Source: JALCOL01 sp022649665 (GTDB lineage Bacteria > Bacillota > Bacilli > Lactobacillales > Enterococcaceae). From it: a stretch of 64,000 bases of DNA. The stretch is from the NCBI GenBank assembly GCA_030372335.1, contig JAUDCW010000003.1, one strand, 5' to 3'. The notes below the pieces were generated by a model. The model was not told the origin of the DNA, did not search any database, and was given only the letters and a program-made list of their open reading frames with translations. How positions within the stretch are numbered: the first letter of the stretch is position 1; every line of letters begins with the position of its first letter. A program made the translations under genes and the position numbers. Below are positions 50,425 to 58,203 of this stretch, piece by piece.

Positions 50425-51177
50425 TCATTTTTTCTGATCCTGCCAGTTGGCACGGATGATCTCGCGCAGCTTCACACTGGGATTCTGCCAGCGTGCACTG
50501 CTTTTTTCTTCTTTTAGATGCAGCGCATTTTCAGGGCACCAATGAAGGCAAGCTTCGCAATTTTCACAGTGTGCACCGAAATAAACCTTTTCTTTCACCG
50601 TGATATTTCCGGCGGGACAAACTTTTGCACAAATCCCGCATAAGTTGCAGCGCTCGTCCACCAAAAAAGACTCCGCCGCCGCGGGGTCGATCGCCGGATT
50701 GACTACCGCGATTTCGGTGGCACTGCGAAAATCGATCTTCGACCGGCGGCGCGCCAGAATATCTTCTTTGATCTGCTTTGTTCGCTCCCTAGTCTTCTTT
50801 GGCAAAAGTGTTGCCGCTTCCTCCGCCATTTCAAAAACCGGCAAATAATTATCGACCGTCTGCAATTGAGTAAGGTAATCAAAATGGATCCCGCGTGTTT
50901 CTGCAAACTTAGCGACACTCATCATCACTTGTCCGGCATCATTGCCGAAAGTCCCGATTGCAAAGAAATAATCAGCATCTAAGGCAGCCTGGCTGAGAAA
51001 CTGCAAGACTTCCGTCGGCGTTGACGGGCTGTAGATCGGAAATACGATCCCGATCGCATCAGCTTTATAGGCAAGCTGATCAAAATCAGCCAACTGCGGG
51101 ATCGCGATCAGCTCGCCGCCGATTTCTTTTGCCAGCGCCAGACTATTGCCGGTCGCGGTATAGTAAAAAGTGATCAT
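50425..51177 (-). CDS. EFR1-type flavodoxin/ferredoxin fusion
   Basis: This 250-residue fusion has an N-terminal flavodoxin-like domain (YYTATGNS near residue 5, an FMN phosphate-binding loop; IGIVFPIYS) and a C-terminal domain with two 4Fe-4S motifs, CNLCGICAKVCP and CENCEACLHWCP. Such EFR1 proteins are electron carriers of unknown partner in anaerobic Firmicutes. ATG 51177 has AAGGAG six bases upstream, which sits inside the codons of the longer in-frame version. It is a single gene. Confidence 0.9.
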   Translation of the reverse strand: MITFYYTATGNSLALAKEIGGELIAIPQLADFDQLAYKADAIGIVFPIYSPSTPTEVLQFLSQAALDADYFFAIGTFGNDAGQVMMSVAKFAETRGIHFDYLTQLQTVDNYLPVFEMAEEAATLLPKKTRERTKQIKEDILARRRSKIDFRSATEIAVVNPAIDPAAAESFLVDERCNLCGICAKVCPAGNITVKEKVYFGAHCENCEACLHWCPENALHLKEEKSSARWQNPSVKLREIIRANWQDQKK

Positions 51178-51233
51178 GGCTTGCTCCTTCATAAATAAAT
51201 TGTCTAATCAAAAATATCGGCATCTTTTTTTGC

Positions 51234-51239
51234 TATAAT
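51234..51239 (+). promoter_or_regulatory. Extended -10 promoter of the AT-rich orphan gene
   Basis: TGCTATAAT is an extended -10 element; no clear -35 lies upstream. The leader to the gene is about 110 bases. Confidence 0.4.
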
Positions 51240-51352
51240 CAAAGAAAAAATGATAAGGAATCCTTGGTACAAGACCGCTTAAAAGTACTTCTCTAAAAAA
51301 ATGAAGATCCAAGCGAATCAGAAAAATTGATTGATAAAAGGGTGCGAGAATA

Positions 51353-51985
51353 TTGTCAAAACTGTCCAATTTAGAAGAAAAAATCAAAGAATCGATTTCA
51401 GGATACACGATATTATCGAGCAGGATCTCTAACGATGAATCATTATATATTACCTTTTTAAAAGAAGAGCAACAAGCTTATTGTCAAATTAGAATCAGTA
51501 CCCATAATTCAAAGTCTAGCTTTTACAGCAATAAAACTTTTATTTTTTACGGAAATGACTCAGATATTCTTGTCGATCAGCTCATTGATTATTTAAAAAT
51601 TGCTCCATGGCCCAAATTCGGATACTCAGACTTTCTTGTATTAGAGGTTATGAAAAAAAGAAGAAACGGGTTGTCTTTCTATATTGATAACACTTTTAAT
51701 ATTTTTTTCAATAATACTCAGGGACTGGTTATATATTATGAGTTTTATTGTAAAAAAAACAAATATGTAAACATCGCTTCCGAAGACTGGGATAAAGTTA
51801 TGAAAAAATTATTTTCCACCGGCTTATTATCATATTTTGAAGAAAGTGCCGAGATCTTACATCTATATATAACAGAAGCCGGGATCAAAGCACTTGATTA
51901 TTATCAAGAAATGTATATAAGTCAGTATCGCCAAGACTATCAAAAGATCGATTTACACAATCTGATCCTTCCTTCCCTTCTATAG
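51353..51985 (+). CDS. Unrecognised AT-rich 210-residue protein
   Basis: I do not recognise this protein. It is rich in Ile, Tyr, Phe, Asn, Ser and Lys, has no signal peptide or TM segment, and includes TFIFYGNDSDILVDQLIDYL and a C-terminal helix rich in Tyr and Gln. Its base composition is clearly more AT-rich than the flanking efr1 and prfC genes, which suggests recent acquisition. The start is TTG 51353 with only a weak GGTGCGAG site before it, so the N-terminus is uncertain. It has its own promoter-like element. Confidence 0.65.
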   Translation: MSKLSNLEEKIKESISGYTILSSRISNDESLYITFLKEEQQAYCQIRISTHNSKSSFYSNKTFIFYGNDSDILVDQLIDYLKIAPWPKFGYSDFLVLEVMKKRRNGLSFYIDNTFNIFFNNTQGLVIYYEFYCKKNKYVNIASEDWDKVMKKLFSTGLLSYFEESAEILHLYITEAGIKALDYYQEMYISQYRQDYQKIDLHNLILPSLL

Positions 51986-51989
51986 TGAA

Positions 51990-52022
51990 GGAAGCCGCGA
52001 CTTAAGTCTTGTCACGGCTTCC
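51990..52022. terminator. Hairpin between the orphan gene and prfC
   Basis: GGAAGCCGCGAC and GTCACGGCTTCC form a 12-bp stem with one mismatch. T-runs are weak on both sides; it probably ends both convergent genes. Confidence 0.6.
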
Positions 52023-52041
52023 GTTGGCAGTTTCTCTTTGT

Positions 52042-53616
52042 TTACAGCAAACTTCTCAATTTCACTTTTGGATATTTGTCGGCAAACCAGCGCATCGCAA
52101 AGTCATTTTCAAATAAGAAGAGCGGCTGACCGTAGCGATCTTTGACCAAAATATTGCGGGAGGAGCTCATCCGTTCATCCAAATCAGCTGGATCGATCCA
52201 GCGTGCTGTCTTTTGGCCCATCGGTGTCATGATCACTTCGGCATTATATTCATTCAGCATGCGATATTGAAATACTTCAAACTGCAGCTGACCGACTGCA
52301 CCCAAAATATAGTCTTCAGTCACGATATTGCGGTAAAGCTGGATCGCTCCTTCTTGGACCAATTGTTCGATCCCCTTATGGAATGATTTTTGCTTCATCA
52401 CGTTTTTCGCTTGGACTTTGACAAACAATTCTGGGGTAAATTGGGGCAGCTTCTCATACGAGATCTCCAGTTTTCCAGCGGTGAGTGTATCTCCGATCTG
52501 GTAGTTGCCGGTGTCATACAAACCGATGATGTCGCCAGCGACGGCTTCATTCAACGTTTCGCGGGTGTCCGCCATAAATTGAGTCGAATTGCTGAGCCGC
52601 AACTTTTTGCCGGTGCGTTCCAGTTCGACATCCATTCCGCGTTCAAACTTGCCGGAGCAGATCCTGACAAACGCGATCCGGTCACGGTGCGCCGGATTCA
52701 TATTTGCTTGGATCTTGAATACAAAACCGGAAAAATCTTCATTGTACGGATCGACATACTCGCCATCTTCCGTTCGATGAGCATGCGGCTTCGGTGAATA
52801 TTCCAGAAAGGTCTCCAAAAAAGTCTGGACACCGAAATTTGTCAAAGCGGAGCCGAAGAATACCGGCGTTTGTTCCCCCGTTTTGATTTTTTCCAAATCA
52901 AATGCGTCGCCTGCTTCTTGAACGAGCTCGACATCGTCAAGCGTTTGCTGATAAATGCTTTGCTCCGTCAGCGGATGCGCCGGATCGATCCGCCCATTCG
53001 CATCCAGCGGCAGAAAGCGATCTGAATTTTTTTCTTTCGGCCGGTAGATCTCCACCCGCTGATGATGCATATCATATAATCCTTCGAGCCCTTTGCCCAT
53101 TCCGATCGGCCAGTTCATCGGATAAGACTGGATATCCAAAAGATCTTCCAGCTCTTCTAAAAGATCGAGCGGTTCACGGCCATCGCGATCCAGTTTATTG
53201 ATAAATGTGAAAATCGGGATCCCGCGCTGTTTGACGACTTTGAAGAGTTTCTTCGTCTGCGCTTCGATCCCTTTGGCGCTGTCGATCACCATCACGGCAC
53301 TATCGACGGCCATCAGTGTCCGGTACGTATCTTCCGAAAAATCTTCATGCCCCGGCGTATCCAAAATATTGATTCGTTTTCCTTGATAATCAAATTGCAT
53401 CACCGAGCTGGTCACGGAGATCCCGCGCTGTTTTTCGATATCCATCCAATCTGATTTGGCAAAATTGCCGGTTTTCTTTCCTTTGACGGTCCCAGCTTGC
53501 CGAATCGCTCCGCCGAATAGCAGCAGCTGCTCGGTGATCGTTGTTTTTCCGGCGTCCGGGTGAGAGATGATCGCAAATGTTCGTCTGCGGTCGACTTCTT
53601 TGTGTAATGATTCCAT
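52042..53616 (-). CDS. prfC: Peptide chain release factor 3
   Basis: This 524-residue translational GTPase removes RF1/RF2 from the ribosome after termination. G1 SHPDAGKTT at residue 18, G3 DTPGHEDF and G4 NKLDRD are seen, followed by the two beta-barrel domains of the family. It is a single gene. Confidence 0.96.
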   Translation of the reverse strand: MESLHKEVDRRRTFAIISHPDAGKTTITEQLLLFGGAIRQAGTVKGKKTGNFAKSDWMDIEKQRGISVTSSVMQFDYQGKRINILDTPGHEDFSEDTYRTLMAVDSAVMVIDSAKGIEAQTKKLFKVVKQRGIPIFTFINKLDRDGREPLDLLEELEDLLDIQSYPMNWPIGMGKGLEGLYDMHHQRVEIYRPKEKNSDRFLPLDANGRIDPAHPLTEQSIYQQTLDDVELVQEAGDAFDLEKIKTGEQTPVFFGSALTNFGVQTFLETFLEYSPKPHAHRTEDGEYVDPYNEDFSGFVFKIQANMNPAHRDRIAFVRICSGKFERGMDVELERTGKKLRLSNSTQFMADTRETLNEAVAGDIIGLYDTGNYQIGDTLTAGKLEISYEKLPQFTPELFVKVQAKNVMKQKSFHKGIEQLVQEGAIQLYRNIVTEDYILGAVGQLQFEVFQYRMLNEYNAEVIMTPMGQKTARWIDPADLDERMSSSRNILVKDRYGQPLFLFENDFAMRWFADKYPKVKLRSLL

Positions 53617-53696
53617 AATGACTCCTTACTAACATTCTTTTGCGACTTTTTCAGTATATCACGCGCGCAAGCTGCATACAAAACTTTCTTTTCTCT

Positions 53697-55712
53697 TTAG
53701 CGGATCGCCACCGCGAATCGCCGCGCATTATAAGCCGCTTCAAAACGTGTTTCGCTGATCCAATAATTGCCGCTGATCGAGTCGGCCACGTGGTAGCGGC
53801 AGTTTTTCGCATCAAAGCCGTCTAACAAAACGGCGTGATTGTTGTACAAGACTGAACCGAACCAAAGATTCCCGGCGACCGGCGGATTGAAATCGACAGT
53901 CACCCAGACAACGACTGGATTGTTTGCTCGCAGCTCTTGCCGCAAGCGGTTGCCATCCGCGCCGGAAATATTTTCAGCGGAAGCGTACCGCTTGGCCCAG
54001 TTAGTGAATGGCCCCGGAAAGATCGCCGGAAAGCCCCACATTCGCGGATCGTCATCCATATAATATGGATTGCCGCCGAAGTTTTCGTAGGGATTGCCGT
54101 TAAAGCTGATCGGCATTTCCGCTACCAGTTTCAAATAGCCAAGATTGTTTGCATACCCTTTCCAGTTCAAACCCGCCCACAGTGCCGCCGGTTCGCAGCC
54201 TTGATGAACGCCGAGCGCATTTTGATTGACGGTAGACGCATTGAAGAGTACGTAATCGGCTTGCCAGACACCATTATTCAAAAAATCCTGCCAGCTGCCG
54301 TTGATCCACTGGCGCCCTGTTGCCATGCGGCCGTCTGCCAGCAGATAATACCATTCGTTGCCGCTTTGCAGCCAGCCCGTCGCCATCGATCCGCTTTGAT
54401 CTAAGTAAAACCAGGAATTGCTGACAAACTGCCAACCCGTATACATTTCACCGCTCGGGGCCAAAAGATACCAGCGGCCGTTCACTAATTGCCAACCGCT
54501 TGTCATCGCACCGTTCGCGTTCAAATAATACCAGCAGTCATTGACTTTTTGCCAGCCGGTCGCCATCGATCCGTCCGCGCTCAGATAATACCAGGTCCCG
54601 TTTACTGCGAGCCAACCGGTTTTTCGCTGGCCGGCCTCATCCAAATAATACCATTTGTCTGCCAGCCGGACCCAGCCTTGATCAGCCAAAATGCCGCTTT
54701 CCTCAAAGAAATATTCTTTTCCATCGATCGTTTGTGCGCCGGTCGCTAAACTTTGATCCGCTTGGACATAGACTTTCTGCTCATCCGCTTTTTGCCAGCC
54801 CGGCTGGAGGCTTTTGCCATTCGTGCCAAAATAATACATTTTCCCGCCGGCTTTTTGAAAACCTGTTAAACGATTTCCGCCAGAGGCAAACAGGTAAAGC
54901 TCCTGATCGATTCTTTGAAGTCCGGTTGTCATTGCACCGCTCATCGGTGTGAAATAATAAGTTAAGCCGCTGATCTCCTGCCAACCGCTTGTCATCGCAC
55001 CATTCGCCGCTAAGAAGTACCATTTCCCGCCGCTCGTGAACCAGCCGGTTTTCATGATTCCGCCAGCTTCCAAATAATACCAAGTTTCACCGATTTTTTG
55101 CCAACCGGTCAGCATTTGTCCGCTTTCACTGAACAAATACCAATTAGCGCCGCTGGCAACCCAGCCTTGATAAAGCTCGCCGTCATTTTGGGCACAATAC
55201 CACTGTCCGGCGTGCGTAAACCAGCCAGCAGCCATTTTCCCGGAGGCGTCAAAATAAAATTTTTTTCCTGAGATCGTCTGAAAGCTGGTCGCCATTGCGC
55301 CTGACTCTTCCAAAAAATACCATTTTTGCTGATCGAAGAGCCAACCGGTTTTCATTGCGCCGCTGGCTTCCAAATAATACCAAGTTCCCCCGATCACTTG
55401 CCAACCCGTCTTCATCTGTCCTTCCACAGCATCCAGATAATACCATTTGTTTTGCACCAGCTGCCAGCTTCGCAATCGGCTGCCGCTCGTGTCTTTTAGA
55501 TACCAATGCCCGTTTTCCCAGCTCCAAGTCGGCTCACTGGTCGCAGGCAGCGGAACCGAGGCCTCTTTTTCTTGCGCCGAAGATGTTGCTTGTGTGGGCA
55601 GATTGGAAGAGGCGGAAGATTCTGAACGTCCGGTCGCTGCATGTGAATCGGCCACATTCGCACTCGCTCCCAACAGCAGCGGGATACTCAACAGACAAAT
55701 CCATTTTTTCAT
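53697..55712 (-). CDS. Secreted C39-like cysteine peptidase with about 20 cell-wall-binding repeats
   Basis: This 671-residue secreted protein has a signal peptide (residues 1 to about 25, ending DSHA), a Ser/Thr-rich stretch, then about 20 repeats of roughly 20 residues of the choline/glucan-binding type (WYYL ... GAMKTGW) from about 70 to 490. The C-terminal domain of about 180 residues is C39-like: Cys in HQGCEPAAL, His in NNHAVLLDGFD and Asp in HVADSISG. The repeats would hold it to the wall or a surface glycan; the peptidase substrate is unknown. It starts 12 bases after the permease gene and ends the operon. Confidence 0.88.
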   Translation of the reverse strand: MKKWICLLSIPLLLGASANVADSHAATGRSESSASSNLPTQATSSAQEKEASVPLPATSEPTWSWENGHWYLKDTSGSRLRSWQLVQNKWYYLDAVEGQMKTGWQVIGGTWYYLEASGAMKTGWLFDQQKWYFLEESGAMATSFQTISGKKFYFDASGKMAAGWFTHAGQWYCAQNDGELYQGWVASGANWYLFSESGQMLTGWQKIGETWYYLEAGGIMKTGWFTSGGKWYFLAANGAMTSGWQEISGLTYYFTPMSGAMTTGLQRIDQELYLFASGGNRLTGFQKAGGKMYYFGTNGKSLQPGWQKADEQKVYVQADQSLATGAQTIDGKEYFFEESGILADQGWVRLADKWYYLDEAGQRKTGWLAVNGTWYYLSADGSMATGWQKVNDCWYYLNANGAMTSGWQLVNGRWYLLAPSGEMYTGWQFVSNSWFYLDQSGSMATGWLQSGNEWYYLLADGRMATGRQWINGSWQDFLNNGVWQADYVLFNASTVNQNALGVHQGCEPAALWAGLNWKGYANNLGYLKLVAEMPISFNGNPYENFGGNPYYMDDDPRMWGFPAIFPGPFTNWAKRYASAENISGADGNRLRQELRANNPVVVWVTVDFNPPVAGNLWFGSVLYNNHAVLLDGFDAKNCRYHVADSISGNYWISETRFEAAYNARRFAVAIR

Positions 55713-55724
55713 GAGTTCCTCCTT

Positions 55725-56531
55725 TTAAGATTTATTTTTATCAAAATCTTTTTCTGAAAAAATGATGATCGCCAAAACGATAAAAAGGATCGTATAGATC
55801 AATAAGCCAGTTGCCATCTGATCAGCATTCAACGAAAATTGATGCCGATCTTCCGCTGGCAAAAAGCGCGCTTGATACGCCGAGCGCAAATTGAAAAGAT
55901 TGAAAGGATTCCATTTGAAAAAGGAAATTTTTTCGGCGAGCAGGTTCATAAATGAATTGATCCAAGAAGCACCGAAAACAAACATTGTCCCGACTCCCGC
56001 TGCAACCCCTGCCGTCCCGCTCCAAAAAGCGATCCCCAGCGTGACACTCAAATAAGTCCCGGCGGCAAATAAGTTCAGCAGCAGATAACTGACCGCGATC
56101 TTGATGCTCGGAACAGCGATCGAAAACGAAAGCGGCTCAAGAAATGAAAATGTTCCAAAAAAGAGACACGCCGCACCGTAACTTGCTGCAAGGAGCGCTG
56201 CCGAAAAGAGCAGCGCCGTACAAATCATTATGAAAAATTTGGCCAAAACGATCTTGGCGCGCCCTCTTGGTGAAATGGCCAAAAGTCTGATCGTCCCTAA
56301 GCGAAATTCTTCAGCGACCATGCCGGCCATCAGCAGCACTAAAAAGAAATTCATGAGCGGGATCATTTGTGCCAGTTCGGAAAAAAAGCGGACCCCGGTG
56401 AGGCTCGATGATCCGGCTTCATGAAAAAGCCCGGCTGAGCCAAAAGCTGCGGCAATGAGCAGCAATAAAAAGATCCAGGCCGTTTTTTTGCGCCACAGTT
56501 TGCTCCACTCATTGACTATTAATCCGCCCAT
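55725..56531 (-). CDS. ABC-2 type transporter permease
   Basis: This 268-residue membrane protein has about six transmembrane segments in the ABC-2 arrangement, with a short basic N-terminus (NEWSKLWRKKTAW) and the EEFRLGTIR segment that contacts the ATPase. AAGGAGG lies 9 bases before ATG 56531, inside the end of the ATPase gene, which it overlaps by 13 bases. The intact permease is paired with a motif-less ATPase, which is unusual. The substrate is unknown. Confidence 0.85.
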   Translation of the reverse strand: MGGLIVNEWSKLWRKKTAWIFLLLLIAAAFGSAGLFHEAGSSSLTGVRFFSELAQMIPLMNFFLVLLMAGMVAEEFRLGTIRLLAISPRGRAKIVLAKFFIMICTALLFSAALLAASYGAACLFFGTFSFLEPLSFSIAVPSIKIAVSYLLLNLFAAGTYLSVTLGIAFWSGTAGVAAGVGTMFVFGASWINSFMNLLAEKISFFKWNPFNLFNLRSAYQARFLPAEDRHQFSLNADQMATGLLIYTILFIVLAIIIFSEKDFDKNKS

Positions 56532-57436
56532 TCTTCTGTCCCTCCTTGAAACCATCCTGCCAGTTTTTCTTCAAGTGACGTTTCCACCTGTTCGATTTCC
56601 CAAACGCCGATCCCTTCGTCCAAAAGCAGCTGAACGATTTCTGGTCGTTCGGAGGAAATCATAGTGACCTCGATCCCGTGATCAAGTGCCAGTACTTTGT
56701 CATAATGATTTTCATACAATACTTTTACCGCCCGAGCGTCATCCGTCGTTTTCAAGCGGATCCGGCGTTCGGGATCTTCTTCTTTTAGATTTCGTTTGGC
56801 CGCGATCGTCCCTTTTTGCATCACGATCACGCGATCTGCTAACCGAGCCACTAGCGGAATATTTTGCGAAAGGAGCAAAATACCGGTCCCTTGCTCCTTT
56901 TGCGCATTCAAGAGGCTCTCGATCTCTTTTTGTGCAGCAAAATCCAGCTGATCAAGTGCTTGATCGATGATCAAAACTTTTGGTGCGCCAAGAAGCGCTT
57001 CAGCAAGCGATAACTGAAATTGCTGCGCCACAGAAAATGTCCGGACTTTGCGATTCATCACATTTTTCAGGCCGACCGAAGCCGCGAGCTTTTGAAGATC
57101 TTTCTTTTTCAGGTGCACTTTTTTCAAACGCACTGCTTGCTTCAGGTTTCCCCAGCCGCTGAGGTACGGGTAGTGCGGCAGATCCGGCAGAACAGCGCCG
57201 AGCGGGCGCAGCGTCCGTTCAGAACCTTTCTTGACGGGGCGCCCGATCAGGGAAATCTCGCCCTCCTCATAATCCGTAAGGCCTAAAATCGCCGCAATGA
57301 CTAGCGGCATTCCCGCACCGCTGGGACCCAAAAGCCCGACGATTTCATGATCATTCAACTGAAAATCGAGATCATTCAGCACGGGCGTACCTTTGCTTTT
57401 TTTATTCAAATGCGCCACTTTCAATAATTCGGTCAA
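56519..57436 (-). CDS. ABC transporter ATP-binding protein with all catalytic motifs degenerate
   Basis: This 305-residue ABC-fold ATPase keeps the overall domain layout, but every key motif is altered: Walker A reads GPSGAGMP (Lys and Thr/Ser lost), the Q-loop position is LPDLP, the signature is FSVAQQ, Walker B ends LIIDQAL (Glu to Gln) and the H-loop is LLSQNIP (His lost). It is therefore very unlikely to hydrolyse ATP. The frame is intact over the full length, with no stops, so it looks maintained rather than decayed. It is the first gene of the operon with the permease and the C39-repeat protein. Confidence 0.85.
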   Translation of the reverse strand: MTELLKVAHLNKKSKGTPVLNDLDFQLNDHEIVGLLGPSGAGMPLVIAAILGLTDYEEGEISLIGRPVKKGSERTLRPLGAVLPDLPHYPYLSGWGNLKQAVRLKKVHLKKKDLQKLAASVGLKNVMNRKVRTFSVAQQFQLSLAEALLGAPKVLIIDQALDQLDFAAQKEIESLLNAQKEQGTGILLLSQNIPLVARLADRVIVMQKGTIAAKRNLKEEDPERRIRLKTTDDARAVKVLYENHYDKVLALDHGIEVTMISSERPEIVQLLLDEGIGVWEIEQVETSLEEKLAGWFQGGTEEWAD

Positions 57437-57493
57437 ACTGATCCTCCCCTATTCTAAGGATACTCCTCATTTGTGTATCCCTTTTCTTTCATT

Positions 57494-57521
57494 TTGACAC
57501 AAATGTTTGGTAAAATAAAAC
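57494..57521 (+). promoter_or_regulatory. Promoter of the TMEM175-like gene
   Basis: TTGACA (57494-57499), a 16-base spacer and TAAAAC (57516-57521), about 35 bases before the start codon. Confidence 0.5.
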
Positions 57522-57556
57522 TGTTTCCACAAATAGCAGAAAAAGAGGATAAAAAC

Positions 57557-58129
57557 ATGTCAAAATCGAGGTTGGAATCGTTTACAGATGCCGTGATCGC
57601 GATCGTCATGACCTTGCTGGTGCTGGAGCTCGCCACACCGGCCGGTGATACTTGGAATGCGCTGCACGGAATCGAAAACAAGATCCTGATTTATGTCATC
57701 AGTTTTCTTTCACTGGCGATCTATTGGAACAATCATCACCATTTGTTCCAAGTCGTCAAAAAAATCGACGGCCGCGTTTTATGGGCAAACAACTTTTTTA
57801 TTTTCACGTTGACTTTCTTCCCGTTTGCGACTGCTTGGGTAGGCGATCACGTGAGAAGCCAGGCCCCTGAGATCACTTATGGGATCGTGATGCTGGCGGC
57901 TGACTTTTCGTATTGGCTGCTGCTGAAAGTCCTGCTCTTGGTCAATGGCAAAGACTCGCTTTTGGCGAAAGCTTTTCAAAGCTACCGCAAAATGCATGTC
58001 ACTCTTGCGATCAATGTTCTGGGGATCTTGCTGGGCTTTTTTATCGAACCGCTTCTCGTTTTGTGTTCGATCATTGTGATCCTGATCATCTGGTTCATTC
58101 CCGAAAAAAGAATCGAAAATATTCTTTGA
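57557..58129 (+). CDS. TMEM175-family (DUF1211) membrane protein, probable K+ channel
   Basis: This 190-residue protein has six hydrophobic segments and the family motif RLESFTDAVIAIVMT in the first helix (FSD motif of TMEM175 channels). Bacterial members form tetrameric potassium channels. The longer frame from 57473 includes the promoter, so ATG 57557 with AGAGGA upstream is the start. It is divergent from the dead-ATPase operon and followed by a repeat and terminator. Confidence 0.88.
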   Translation: MSKSRLESFTDAVIAIVMTLLVLELATPAGDTWNALHGIENKILIYVISFLSLAIYWNNHHHLFQVVKKIDGRVLWANNFFIFTLTFFPFATAWVGDHVRSQAPEITYGIVMLAADFSYWLLLKVLLLVNGKDSLLAKAFQSYRKMHVTLAINVLGILLGFFIEPLLVLCSIIVILIIWFIPEKRIENIL

Positions 58130-58130
58130 C

Positions 58131-58164
58131 TAAGAAGCTGCTTTTAGAACACCGTTTAACACGA
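58131..58164. repeat. Dispersed intergenic repeat, copy 2
   Basis: AAGAAGCTGCTTTTAGAACACCG at 58133 on matches AAGAAGCTGCTTTTGAAACGTCG in the copy at 50350, and both run straight into a terminator palindrome. A GGCTGCGACAAAA block is also shared in type with GGCTGAGACAAAA of copy 1, in rearranged order. Confidence 0.5.
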
Positions 58165-58203
58165 AAGAGAGGCTGCGACAAAACTGTCGCGGCCTCTCTT
58201 TTC
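58165..58203. terminator. Bidirectional terminator
   Basis: AAGAGAGGCTGCGACA and TGTCGCGGCCTCTCTT pair around AAAC, followed by TT on the plus strand and AAAG-rich sequence on the minus side. It ends both convergent genes. Confidence 0.7.

Noticed and set aside
51208..51408. 66-codon minus-strand ORF overlapping the orphan gene start
   Set aside because: It runs through the promoter of the opposite gene, has no SD and an unlikely composition.
54240..55500. Regular DNA repeats that might suggest a CRISPR array
   Set aside because: The repeats are codons of the wall-binding repeats in the C39 protein, with variable lengths and no unique spacers.
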